From the NCBI GenBank assembly GCA_966211675.1, contig CBIHPK010000001.1:124001-188000 (forward strand): a stretch of 64,000 nucleotides of DNA. The letters are read 5' to 3'. The first letter of the stretch is position 1, and every line of letters starts with the position of its first letter. Positions 45,813 to 55,770 of this stretch are shown in pieces. The notes under the pieces are model-generated. The model saw nothing but the letters and a program-made list of their open reading frames with translations, had not been told where the DNA came from and did not search any database. Source of the DNA: SCUS01 sp966211675 (GTDB taxonomy: Bacteria > Myxococcota_A > Polyangia > Polyangiales > Ga0077539). A program made the translations under genes and the position numbers.

Positions 45813-46421
45813 ATGGATGGCTTTCTGCACCTGATCGTGACGTCGCCTTCCGGCGCTGGGAAGACGACGATGGTGCGCGCGCTGCTGGAGTCGTTCCCGC
45901 AGCTCGTGCAGAGCGTCTCGAACACCACGCGAGCGCCGCGGCCGGGCGAGGTCGACGGCCGCGACTACCACTTCGTCGAGCCGTCGCGCTTCGAGGAGAT
46001 GATCGCCGAGGGCGACCTCTGCGAGTGGGCCGAGGTGCACGGGCACCGCTACGGCACGTCCATGTCGAGGGTGCGCCTCGCCAGGGAGACGCACCGCGGG
46101 GTGGTCTTCGTGATCGACGTGCAGGGCGCGCGGCAGGTGAAGGCCGCGATCCCCGACGCGGTGGCGGTCTTCGTGCTGCCCCCGTCGTGGGAGGCGCTGG
46201 AGCACCGGCTGCGCGGCCGCGGCACCGAGCGCGAGGAGGTCATCCAGCGGCGCCTGCGCAACGCGAGGGAGGAGGTCGCGCACTACGGCCTCTTCGACTA
46301 CCTGATCATCAACGACGACCTCGCGACGGCCATCGAGGAGCTGAAGGGCATCGCGCGGGCGACGGTCGCGCAGCGGTCGCGGCGAGCCCAGCGGGCCGAG
46401 TCGCTGCTGCGCTCGGGCTGA
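45813..46421 (+). CDS. gmk: Guanylate kinase
   Basis: 202 residues from the ATG at 45813, which fits the usual N-terminus. The P-loop SPSGAGKTT (about 11-19) and the GMP-binding block with TTRAPRPGEVDGRDYHF are clear, followed by the lid region. It converts GMP + ATP to GDP + ADP in the cytoplasm. The frame extends upstream into yicC but that part is not homologous. rpoZ, often next in this cluster, is absent; a Ser/Thr kinase gene follows after 73 bp instead. Confidence 0.96.
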   Translation: MDGFLHLIVTSPSGAGKTTMVRALLESFPQLVQSVSNTTRAPRPGEVDGRDYHFVEPSRFEEMIAEGDLCEWAEVHGHRYGTSMSRVRLARETHRGVVFVIDVQGARQVKAAIPDAVAVFVLPPSWEALEHRLRGRGTEREEVIQRRLRNAREEVAHYGLFDYLIINDDLATAIEELKGIARATVAQRSRRAQRAESLLRSG

Positions 46422-46494
46422 CCGACCCCCCGCCTCGCCCTTCGCGGGAGCCGATGGCGAATCATCCCGCGCGGCTCAACGTATCTCCCAACTG

Positions 46495-48081
<1,587 letters not shown>

Positions 48082-48101
48082 GGCCCCGCGAGGCGAAGGG
48101 T

Positions 48102-48968
48102 CTACGAGGGCGTCACGCGGAGCTCGACGTGGGCGGTTCCGCCCTTCGGCGGAGCGACGGTGATGTCGAGCGCTCCGTCGGCCCGGCGCCACGCCGACAC
48201 CACCACCGAGGAGGGCAGCGGAACCGGCTTGCGGAAGCGCACCTCCACCACGCGAGGCCGCGGAGGCAGGTCGTCCAGGCACTCGGCGAGCGCTCGCGCG
48301 ACGGTCCAGGTCCCGTGGACGATCGCGGTGCGAAACCCGAAGGGCCTCGCCATCCACGCCCGCTGGTGGATCGGGTTGAGGTCACCCGCGATGCGCGCGT
48401 ACCGCCTCCCCGTGTCCTCGGCCACGCGCACCACCACCGAGCGCAGCGGCGATCCCTCGACGCCCGCCGCGGGCGCTTCGCGCTTCGGCCGCTCCCCCGG
48501 CGCCTCGCCGCGTCGTCGGGACAGCGCCGTGGTGGTCGTCTTCCACGCCAGAGCGCCCGCGTAGCTGGCCTCGGTCACCAGGTCGATCTCCACGCCGAGG
48601 GCGGTCTCGCGGCTCCCGGCGACGCGCGCCACGAGGTCCAGCGCCGCCCCGGAGGGAAGGGCCACGCGCTCCTCGGTGCGGTTGGCGACGTGCACGATCC
48701 CCATCGCCGCGATGGGAAAGGCCCGATCGGCCAGCAGCTCCAGGTGCAGCGGAGCGGCCATGAGCTGCGGCGCGAGCGTGGGCAGCGCGCCGTCGTCGGC
48801 GAGGCCGCACACCCGCCGGTAGTCCGCGAGCCAGGACGGGTCGGCGACCACGCCGCGGGCGCGGCGCTCAAGCGGCGGGAGCGTCGCGCCTGGGGAGAGG
48901 CCCGGGCGTCGCGCGGCGAAGAGCTTCGCGTGGGCCGCGAGCAGCGAGGCGAAGGACCCGGCGCTCAC
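48102..48968 (-). CDS. MaoC-like hotdog dehydratase-family protein
   Basis: 288 residues from a GTG at 48968 that overlaps the upstream stop (GTGA). The C-terminal half has the MaoC/hydratase-2 motif in AGDLNPIHQ, with the catalytic Asp-x4-His type pair, and FGFRTAIVHG downstream; the N-terminal half is a second, degenerate hotdog fold. Such double-hotdog proteins hydrate or dehydrate acyl-CoA or acyl-ACP. No other fatty-acid gene is close. The partner gene upstream is unknown, so the substrate is unclear. It converges on the kinase gene with a 20-bp gap. Confidence 0.82.
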   Translation of the reverse strand: MSAGSFASLLAAHAKLFAARRPGLSPGATLPPLERRARGVVADPSWLADYRRVCGLADDGALPTLAPQLMAAPLHLELLADRAFPIAAMGIVHVANRTEERVALPSGAALDLVARVAGSRETALGVEIDLVTEASYAGALAWKTTTTALSRRRGEAPGERPKREAPAAGVEGSPLRSVVVRVAEDTGRRYARIAGDLNPIHQRAWMARPFGFRTAIVHGTWTVARALAECLDDLPPRPRVVEVRFRKPVPLPSSVVVSAWRRADGALDITVAPPKGGTAHVELRVTPS

Positions 48969-50800
48969 CAGCTCGCCTCCTGCGACCACGCGGAGGGCCA
49001 CGCGGAGCCACGGTTGCCCGCGATCTCGCGGCCATCGGGCGCGGTCACGAAGTTGCCCACGTCGCCGAAGGCCCGCTCGGCGTTGACCCTCCCGCCGCGC
49101 GCTCGCATCGGCTTCAGCGCCCCTCCGCGGCGCAGCGAGACCACGTCGTGCGGCCCAGGGCGCAGGTCGACGAGGGCGCCCTTGCGCGAGGCGTCGAGGA
49201 GCTGCTGCTCGTTGCCGATGGGGTCGGCGACGGTCTTGGCCTTGAGCGTCCACACCAGCAGGCTCGTCGGATCGCGGTCCGGATGGGCCTCGGCCAGCAG
49301 GTCGCGCCCGCCGTGAAACTGCTTGCCGATGTCGTTCTGGTTCACCGGTCCGGCCATGAGGCACACGCCCGCGAGGAGGTCGCACCCGGCGGGGATCTCC
49401 GTGGTGCCCGACAGCTCCGCCACCAGCGCGCTGCGCGCCGCCGCCGCGCCGAACGCCCGCACCGCGAAGGCGAAGGGCAGCCCCGCCGCCTCGACGTCGC
49501 GCCGCGAGAGGCCGCCCACGTAGATGCGCTGACCGGCGAGGGCGAAGGCCTTTCGGCCGCGGGCGGCGTTGCGGCTCAGCGCGCGCCCGGTGGGCAGGTC
49601 GGCCCAGAGGGGGATCTCCCGCACCACCCGCTCGGTCACCTCGGCGAGCTGCGAGCGAACGGCGCGAAGACGGTCCTTGCCGTTGGGGGTGAGCACGTCG
49701 ATGCGCTCGAGCAGGAGCAGCTCTCTCGCGCGGTCGCGGTCGACGCCGGTGAAGTGCGCGAAGGCGTTGTAGGCCGCGCGGCCTGCCTGCTCGGTGAGCG
49801 CGTCGGAGACGTCCATCGACTGCCGCTCCTGGTAGGCCGCGGGGGCGCTCTCCTCGGCGTTCACGCCCGGCTGGATGCGCTCGCTGCGCAGGGCCAGCAG
49901 CGCCGCGCCCATGCGCCTCGCGGAGCCCGCCTCGATGGCCACCCGCTCCGCCGGCGTCGCGTAGCCGACCTGGGCCACGAGGCCGATGCGCCAGCCCGCC
50001 GCGCGCTCCTTCGCGCCGAGGCCCGCGAGCGCCTCCAGCTCCCGCAGCGCCTCCGGGTCCGTGGTCGCCTCCATCGGCCGGAGGAACACCTGCGCCCGCC
50101 GCTTCCCTGCGGAGGCGACGACGGCCGCGCGCTCCATCGCGTCGGCGAGCACGCCCAGGTGCAGCTCCGTGAGGTACCCGATGGTCGGGATGTCGTCGGC
50201 GTGTCGGAAGCGCTTGGCCCACGCCCGCATCGGCACCGTCGCGAGGCTCTCGAAGGCCCGGTGCCCGATGAAGGTCAGCAGCAGCGTGAAGGCCGTGCGG
50301 TAGGGACGCGAGAGCACCACGTGGGTGTACGCCGCGCCGTCGAGCACGGGCACGCCGGAGGTGCCGATGCGCCGCAGCAGCGCCGCCGCGCGGGCCGAGT
50401 CGTCGGGGCCGAGGAGCACGTCGCGGTGCCCTCGGAAGTTCGTCGACTGTCGCGCGGTCATCACCCCGAGGGAGCACTCCTCGAAGAGCTCGGACTCCAC
50501 CGGCGTCGGGCCCGGGACGAAGCCCGTCGGCCGAGCCAGCGCGAGCACCGAGAGCATCGTCTCGGCCTCCGCTCGCGTCAGCGAGACGCGAGTGCGGTAG
50601 CCGACCGGCGAGGCCGAGTCGAGGCGCTCCGGCAGGTGATACCGGGTGCGCTTCTCCCCAGGGGCGGCGAAGCTCGCGGCGCGCGCTCGGCGCTGCTCCG
50701 GCGAAGGCGCCTCGACGGCGATGAACTCGTGAGGCTTGCTCGACGGGCGCGTCGAGGGCGCGGACGTGGGAGGGGCGGGCATCGTCATGCTCGCCGACAT
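48965..50800 (-). CDS. Uncharacterised protein coupled to a MaoC-like gene
   Basis: About 611 residues. Three candidate ATGs (50800, 50788, 50782) and one further up at 50848 have no convincing Shine-Dalgarno, so the start is uncertain. The N-terminal 50 residues are Pro/Ser-rich. Recurrent features are FLxRPYRTAFTLLLTFIGHRAFESL-like helices (one hydrophobic segment near residue 180), an internal Lys/Arg-rich repeat-like segment, and GPVNQNDIGKQFHGGRDLL near residue 490. I do not recognise the family. It is not membrane-spanning in any convincing way. The GTGA overlap with the MaoC-like gene implies joint function, perhaps acting on an acyl substrate. Confidence 0.75.
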   Translation of the reverse strand: MSASMTMPAPPTSAPSTRPSSKPHEFIAVEAPSPEQRRARAASFAAPGEKRTRYHLPERLDSASPVGYRTRVSLTRAEAETMLSVLALARPTGFVPGPTPVESELFEECSLGVMTARQSTNFRGHRDVLLGPDDSARAAALLRRIGTSGVPVLDGAAYTHVVLSRPYRTAFTLLLTFIGHRAFESLATVPMRAWAKRFRHADDIPTIGYLTELHLGVLADAMERAAVVASAGKRRAQVFLRPMEATTDPEALRELEALAGLGAKERAAGWRIGLVAQVGYATPAERVAIEAGSARRMGAALLALRSERIQPGVNAEESAPAAYQERQSMDVSDALTEQAGRAAYNAFAHFTGVDRDRARELLLLERIDVLTPNGKDRLRAVRSQLAEVTERVVREIPLWADLPTGRALSRNAARGRKAFALAGQRIYVGGLSRRDVEAAGLPFAFAVRAFGAAAARSALVAELSGTTEIPAGCDLLAGVCLMAGPVNQNDIGKQFHGGRDLLAEAHPDRDPTSLLVWTLKAKTVADPIGNEQQLLDASRKGALVDLRPGPHDVVSLRRGGALKPMRARGGRVNAERAFGDVGNFVTAPDGREIAGNRGSAWPSAWSQEASW

Positions 50801-51167
50801 ATCCCGCGGGGGCGCCGCGGTCACGCGTTCTCGGAGGGTGAATTGCACTGAAATTGCCGCGAAGAATGAGCGCGCCTGCGTCGCCGGCTACGCAGCCCGA
50901 GGCCGCCGGCAGGGCCCGCGCGGACGTGTCGGTCTACCGACACCACGGCGGCGCGAGGGTGCGCGCCACACCGACCCATCGATCGAGATATCGGTTATCG
51001 GGATCGGACCGGATGATATCGACAATTGGCCTGACAACAGGTCGTTTCGAGCTGTTGAATGCCATTGGTGAAAGGCGTTCATTGCAGGATTGAAACGCTC
51101 CAATGCCCGGTGAAATAATCGAATTGTCGGGTTGAGTAGGAGTCGGGCTCTCGTGAATGATCGCAGG
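50801..51167. promoter_or_regulatory. Intergenic region with a lower-GC segment and the promoter of the Cys-repeat gene
   Basis: This is the longest gap in the window. The first half is GC-rich and gives no coding signal. From about 50980 to 51130 the composition falls visibly towards equal AT and GC, with several short AT words. The only element I can name is the promoter described separately. It divides the leftward unknown/MaoC pair from the rightward repeat protein. Confidence 0.5.
51090..51119 (+). promoter_or_regulatory. Sigma-70-like promoter upstream of the Cys-repeat protein
   Basis: TTGAAA (51090-51095) and AATAAT (51114-51119) are separated by 18 bp; each matches the consensus at five of six positions. 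Transcription would begin near 51126, 42 bp before the preferred start codon. Confidence 0.55.
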
Positions 51168-54100
51168 ATGCAGGCTCCCTCATTGGCCTTGTTGAGAATG
51201 CTGATGGTGGCCGCCGCCATCGCCTCGTGCAGCGACCAGTCGGTGGTCTCCTCGAACGACGGCGCCACCGACGCGCCCTCCGCCTCCGACGCGGTGGTCA
51301 TGGACGCGCCGCGCCGCGGCTGCGGGCTCGTGACCTGCGAGAGCGCGGGCGCCACCTGTGGACCCATCGGCGACGGCTGTGGAGGCGTGATCCGCTGCGG
51401 CGACTGCACGGCTCCGCAGACCTGCGGCGGCGGCGGTCGACTGAGCCAGTGCGGCGGGACCTCGGGCTGCGTCCCGCGAACCTGCGCCGCGCTCGGCGTG
51501 AGCTGCGGCCCCGCGGGCGACGGCTGCGGTGGACAGCTCGACTGCGGCAGCTGTCCCGACGGGCAGAGCTGCGGCGGCGGCGGTCGGCCGGGCGCGTGCG
51601 GATCGGGCGGGGCCACCGACGCGGCGGTCGCGTGCGTGCGGAGGACCTGCGAGAGCGCGGGCGCCACCTGCGGCGCGGTGTCCGACGGCTGCGGCGGTCT
51701 CCTGATGTGCGGCACCTGCCCGGCGGGCCAGAGCTGCGGCGGCGGGGGCATGGCCAACCGCTGCGGAGGGAGCGCGTGCGTTCCGCGGACCTGCGCGAGC
51801 GCGGGCGCCACCTGTGGACCGGTGGCCGATGGCTGCGGCGGGCTCCTGATGTGCGGCACCTGCGCGGCGGGCCAGTCCTGCGGCGGCGGCGGGCGCGCCA
51901 GCGTGTGCGGCGTCGCGGGCAGCAGCAGCGCGTGCGTTCCGCGGACCTGCGGGAGCGCGGCCGCCAACTGCGGCCCGGTGTCCGACGGCTGCGGGGGCTT
52001 GCTCATGTGCGGCACCTGCCCGGCGGGCCAGACCTGCGGCGGCGGCGGTCGGCCGAGCATCTGCGGGACCGGCGGCACCTCCGACGCGGGCAGCGCGTGC
52101 GTTCCGCGGACCTGCGGGAGCGCGAGCGCCAACTGTGGCCCGGTGGCCGACGGCTGCGGCGGTCTCTTGATGTGCGGCACCTGCCCGGCGGGCACCACCT
52201 GCGGCGGAGGCGGACGCGCCAGCGTGTGCGGCTCCGGCGGAGCCGCGGATGCGGGGCGGGCGTGCGTTCCGCGAACGTGCGGGAGCGCGAGCGCCAACTG
52301 CGGCCCGGTGGCCGACGGCTGCGGCGGTCTCCTGATGTGCGGCACCTGCCCGGCGGGCACCACCTGCGGCGGTGGCGGCGTGGCGAGCGTGTGCGGCGCG
52401 CCCCGCTGCGTTCCGCGCACCTGCACGCAGGCGCGGGCCAACTGCGGCCCGGTGGCCGACGGCTGTGGGGCGCTGCTCGACTGCGGGCTCTGCGCTCCGG
52501 GCACCACCTGCGGCGGCGGCGGGACGCCCAGCGTCTGCGGCGCGCCCGGCGGGTCGACCGCGTGCACGGGGCTCTGCCTGCGCCGCGCGATGTGCGCGGG
52601 CGGCGCGACGACCACCATCTCGGGCACCGTGGTGACCCCGGCGATGGTCTCGCCCGACCCGCTCTACAACGCCGTGGTCTACATCCCCAACACCGCGGTC
52701 GCGCCCTTCACGCCGGGCGTGTCGTGCGACCGCTGCGGCGCCGCGACCTCCGGCTCCCCGGTGGTGAGCGCCGTCACCGGTCCCGACGGGCGCTTCGTGC
52801 TCCGCGACGTTCCGGTGGGCGCGAACATCCCGCTGGTGATCCAGCTCGGGCGGTGGCGCCGCCAGGTGACCATCTCCAACGTGGCGTCGTGCGTCGACAA
52901 CGCGCTGCCCACCACGCTCACCCGCCTGCCGCGCAACCGCACCGAGGGTGACATCCCGCTGATGGCGATGGTCACCGGCAACGTCGACGCGCTCGAGTGC
53001 GTGCTTCGCAAGATCGGCATCGCGGACTCCGAGTTCACCACGCCCGCGGGCGGCGGCCGGGTGCAGCTCTACGTCGCCAACGGCGCCAACGCGGGGCGCA
53101 ACACCCCCGCCGCGAGCGACCTCTACAACACCCCCGCGACGCTCTCTCGCTACGACATGGTGCTCTTCGCCTGCGAGGGCGCGCACATCGAGAAGCCCCC
53201 CGCGGCGCAGCGCAACCTGGTCGAGTACGCCAACGCGGGCGGGCGCGTGTTCACCACGCACTTCAGCTACACGTGGCTCTACAACGTCGCGCCCTTCTCC
53301 AGCGTCGCGACGTGGCGCACCCGACAGACCAACCCGGGCAACCCCCTCACCGGGATCATCGACACGTCGTTTCCGCGAGGTCAGGCCTTCGCCCAGTGGC
53401 TGACCCTCGTCGGCGCCGCCACCGGGCTCAACCGCATCTCCATCAACGATCCCCGTCACGACGTCGACGCGGTGGTCGCCCCGACCGCCCGCTGGATCTA
53501 CTCGTCCACGCCCGCGACGGTGCAGCACCTCACCTTCAACACGCCCGTCGCGGCCGCGCCGGAGACCCAGTGCGGGCGCGTGCTCTTCAGCGACTTCCAC
53601 GTGAGCAACGGGCGCACGAGCGGGCAGACCTTCCCCTCCGAGTGCTCCGGCACGACGCTGACGGCGCAGGAGAAGGTGCTGGAGTTCATGCTCTTCGACC
53701 TCGCGTCGTGCGTGACCCCGGACCTGCCGCGCCCGACCTCCTGCGTGCCGCGCACCTGCCTCGCGGCGGGCGCCACCTGCGGCCCCGTCGGCGACGGCTG
53801 CGGCGGAACCCTCGACTGCGGCGCCTGCCCGGTCGGCACCACCTGCGGCGGCGGCGGCACCCCGAGCGTGTGCGGCGCCATGACCTGCCGCCCGCGCACC
53901 TGCACCGAGCAGGGCCTGAGCTGCGGCCCCGCGGGCGACGGCTGCGGCGGTGTCCTCAACTGTGGCGCCTGCGCGGCGGGCATGACCTGCGGCGGCGGCG
54001 GGACGCCGGGCGTCTGCGGCACGCCCGCGTGTCGCCCGGTGACCTGCTCGGCGCAGGGCCTGAGCTGCGGACCTGCGGGTGACGGCTGCGGCGCGACGCT

Positions 54101-54893
54101 CAACTGCGGCACCTGCGCGACCGGAACCTGCGGCGGCGGCGGCCACCCCGGCGTGTGCGGCTCGCCGTCGTGCACGCCCACCACCTGCGTGGCCCAGGGC
54201 CTGCGGTGCGGCCCTGCGGGCGACGGCTGCGGCGGGACCATCGACTGCGGCGCGTGCCCGGCCGGGAGCACCTGCGGCGGCGGAGGGACCCCGGGCGTCT
54301 GCGGCTCGGCCATGTGCCGCCCGCGCACCTGCATGGACCAGGGCCTGAGCTGCGGCCCCGCGGGCGACGGCTGCGGCGGGGTGCTCGACTGCGGCACCTG
54401 CGCGTCGCCGCTCAGCTGCGGCGGCGGAGGGACCCCGGGCGTCTGCGGCGCCTCGACCTGCGCGGCGCAGACCTGCGCGTCGCAGAACCTCCACTGCGGC
54501 CCGGCGGGCGACGGCTGCGGCGGCACCCTCGACTGCGGCGCCTGCCCGGCGGGCATGACCTGCGGCGGCGGCGGAACCCCGGGCGTCTGCGGCTCGGGCT
54601 CCTGCCGCGCTCGCACCTGCGCCGAGCAGAACATCCACTGCGGCCCGGCCGGCGACGGCTGCGGCAACCTGATCCAGTGCGGCAACTGCCCGTCGCCGTC
54701 GACCTGCGGCGGGGCAGGGATGCCCGGCATCTGCGGCCGCGGGCCGTGCAGCCCCCGCACCTGCGCCGCGCTCAACGCCGAGTGCGGCCCGATCGCGGAC
54801 GGCTGCGGCGGCCTGCTCGACTGCGGTCCCTGCCCGGCGGGCCAGGCCTGCGGCGGCGGCGGCGTCGCCAACCGCTGCGGCGCCCCGGGCTGA
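51168..54893 (+). CDS. Very Cys-rich 16-repeat surface lipoprotein with a central globular domain
   Basis: 1241 residues from the ATG at 51168; an in-frame GTG at 51153 (AGGAG 10 nt upstream) is an alternative. A hydrophobic signal ends in IASC, a possible lipobox. Eight repeats of about 46 residues (roughly 45-470), each built on CGPxxDGCGGxxxCGxC and TCGGGG, are followed by a globular part (about 470-850) and eight further repeats to the end. The centre has a carboxypeptidase-regulatory-like beta domain (SGTVVTPAM, GPDGRFVLRDVP) and a ThuA/glutamine-amidotransferase-like segment with YDMVLFACEGAH and VEYANAGGRVFTTH. The protein is likely extracellular and rich in disulfides. Function unknown. 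Confidence 0.8.
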   Translation: MQAPSLALLRMLMVAAAIASCSDQSVVSSNDGATDAPSASDAVVMDAPRRGCGLVTCESAGATCGPIGDGCGGVIRCGDCTAPQTCGGGGRLSQCGGTSGCVPRTCAALGVSCGPAGDGCGGQLDCGSCPDGQSCGGGGRPGACGSGGATDAAVACVRRTCESAGATCGAVSDGCGGLLMCGTCPAGQSCGGGGMANRCGGSACVPRTCASAGATCGPVADGCGGLLMCGTCAAGQSCGGGGRASVCGVAGSSSACVPRTCGSAAANCGPVSDGCGGLLMCGTCPAGQTCGGGGRPSICGTGGTSDAGSACVPRTCGSASANCGPVADGCGGLLMCGTCPAGTTCGGGGRASVCGSGGAADAGRACVPRTCGSASANCGPVADGCGGLLMCGTCPAGTTCGGGGVASVCGAPRCVPRTCTQARANCGPVADGCGALLDCGLCAPGTTCGGGGTPSVCGAPGGSTACTGLCLRRAMCAGGATTTISGTVVTPAMVSPDPLYNAVVYIPNTAVAPFTPGVSCDRCGAATSGSPVVSAVTGPDGRFVLRDVPVGANIPLVIQLGRWRRQVTISNVASCVDNALPTTLTRLPRNRTEGDIPLMAMVTGNVDALECVLRKIGIADSEFTTPAGGGRVQLYVANGANAGRNTPAASDLYNTPATLSRYDMVLFACEGAHIEKPPAAQRNLVEYANAGGRVFTTHFSYTWLYNVAPFSSVATWRTRQTNPGNPLTGIIDTSFPRGQAFAQWLTLVGAATGLNRISINDPRHDVDAVVAPTARWIYSSTPATVQHLTFNTPVAAAPETQCGRVLFSDFHVSNGRTSGQTFPSECSGTTLTAQEKVLEFMLFDLASCVTPDLPRPTSCVPRTCLAAGATCGPVGDGCGGTLDCGACPVGTTCGGGGTPSVCGAMTCRPRTCTEQGLSCGPAGDGCGGVLNCGACAAGMTCGGGGTPGVCGTPACRPVTCSAQGLSCGPAGDGCGATLNCGTCATGTCGGGGHPGVCGSPSCTPTTCVAQGLRCGPAGDGCGGTIDCGACPAGSTCGGGGTPGVCGSAMCRPRTCMDQGLSCGPAGDGCGGVLDCGTCASPLSCGGGGTPGVCGASTCAAQTCASQNLHCGPAGDGCGGTLDCGACPAGMTCGGGGTPGVCGSGSCRARTCAEQNIHCGPAGDGCGNLIQCGNCPSPSTCGGAGMPGICGRGPCSPRTCAALNAECGPIADGCGGLLDCGPCPAGQACGGGGVANRCGAPG
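51310..52560 (+). repeat. Eight Cys-rich protein repeats, N-terminal array
   Basis: Eight units of about 140-160 bp encode a conserved block with eight Cys each. Units 5, 6 and 7 are nearly identical at the DNA level, so the array has expanded recently. Confidence 0.8.
53740..54890 (+). repeat. Eight Cys-rich protein repeats, C-terminal array
   Basis: Eight further units of the same family, slightly different in sequence from the N-terminal eight (GLSCGPAGDGCGG rather than GPVADGCGG in most), so the two arrays have expanded separately. Confidence 0.8.
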
Positions 54894-54953
54894 TCGAAGC
54901 CCCGTCTTTCGCCCTCTCCCCCCCTCCAGTGCTACGCCTCCGCTCGCGTAGCC

Positions 54954-55745
54954 ATGGACCTCCGTAAAAGCCTCTTCATCCTCCCCAACCTCTTCACCGT
55001 CTCGAGCATCTTCTGTGGCTTCAACGCCATCCGGCTGCTCTCCACGGCAGAGTCTCCGGCGGTCGACCCCGCGCGCTACCAGTCCGCGGCGCTGCTGCTG
55101 GTCTTCGCGATGTTCTTCGACATCATCGACGGCCGGGTGGCGCGGCTCACCCGCACGCAGTCCGCGTTCGGGCTCCAGTTCGACTCCCTCGCCGACGTGA
55201 TCTCCTTCGGCGTCGCCCCCGCGCTGCTCGCGTGGCGCTGGGCGCTCGCGCCGCTCGGCGACCTCGGCGTCGCGGCGTGCTTCCTCTACGTGGCCTGCGG
55301 CGCCATCCGCCTCGCGCGCTTCAACGTCATCGCCACCCGCGAGGCCGGCGCCGCCGCGAAGCCCGGCAAGTACATCGTCGGTCTGCCGATCCCGGGCGCC
55401 GCGGGGATGCTCATCGCCCTGGTGCTCGCCAACCACTCGGTGCACGGCCGCCTCTTCGCGCACCCGGCCGCGGTGGCCCTGCTCATGGCGGCGCTCTCCG
55501 CGCTGATGGTGAGCACGGTGCACTTCCGCTCCTTCAAGGACGTGCGGCTCACCGGCTGGCGGCCGCTCGCGATCATCGCCGCGGGCGTCTCCAGCACCGT
55601 GCTCGTGGGCGCCCGGCTCGGCCCGGCCTTCGCGCTGCCGTGGCTCCTCGGGTGCTACCTCACCTTCGGCCTCGTGGAGAGCGCCGTCACCGTCAGCCGC
55701 CGACGTCGCAGCCGCCGCGTCGAGCGCACCTCGCTCAACGACTGA
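54954..55745 (+). CDS. pssA: CDP-diacylglycerol-serine O-phosphatidyltransferase
   Basis: 263 residues with several membrane segments. The CDP-alcohol phosphotransferase signature DGX2ARX8GX3DX3D is perfect (Asp59, Gly60, Ala63, Arg64, Gly73, Asp77, Asp81). The N-terminal LPNLFTVSSIFCGFNA and overall length match the bacterial PssA (type II) group, which makes phosphatidylserine from CDP-diacylglycerol and serine at the inner membrane. psd is not adjacent. It starts 60 bp after the Cys-repeat gene. Confidence 0.93.
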   Translation: MDLRKSLFILPNLFTVSSIFCGFNAIRLLSTAESPAVDPARYQSAALLLVFAMFFDIIDGRVARLTRTQSAFGLQFDSLADVISFGVAPALLAWRWALAPLGDLGVAACFLYVACGAIRLARFNVIATREAGAAAKPGKYIVGLPIPGAAGMLIALVLANHSVHGRLFAHPAAVALLMAALSALMVSTVHFRSFKDVRLTGWRPLAIIAAGVSSTVLVGARLGPAFALPWLLGCYLTFGLVESAVTVSRRRRSRRVERTSLND

Positions 55746-55770
55746 CCCGCCGCGCCGCGGCCCCTTCGGC

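Noticed and set aside
51180..55523. 1447-residue open frame on the minus strand
   Set aside because: It spans the Cys-repeat gene and pssA in antisense, with Ala/Gly/Arg-only low-complexity sequence typical of shadows.
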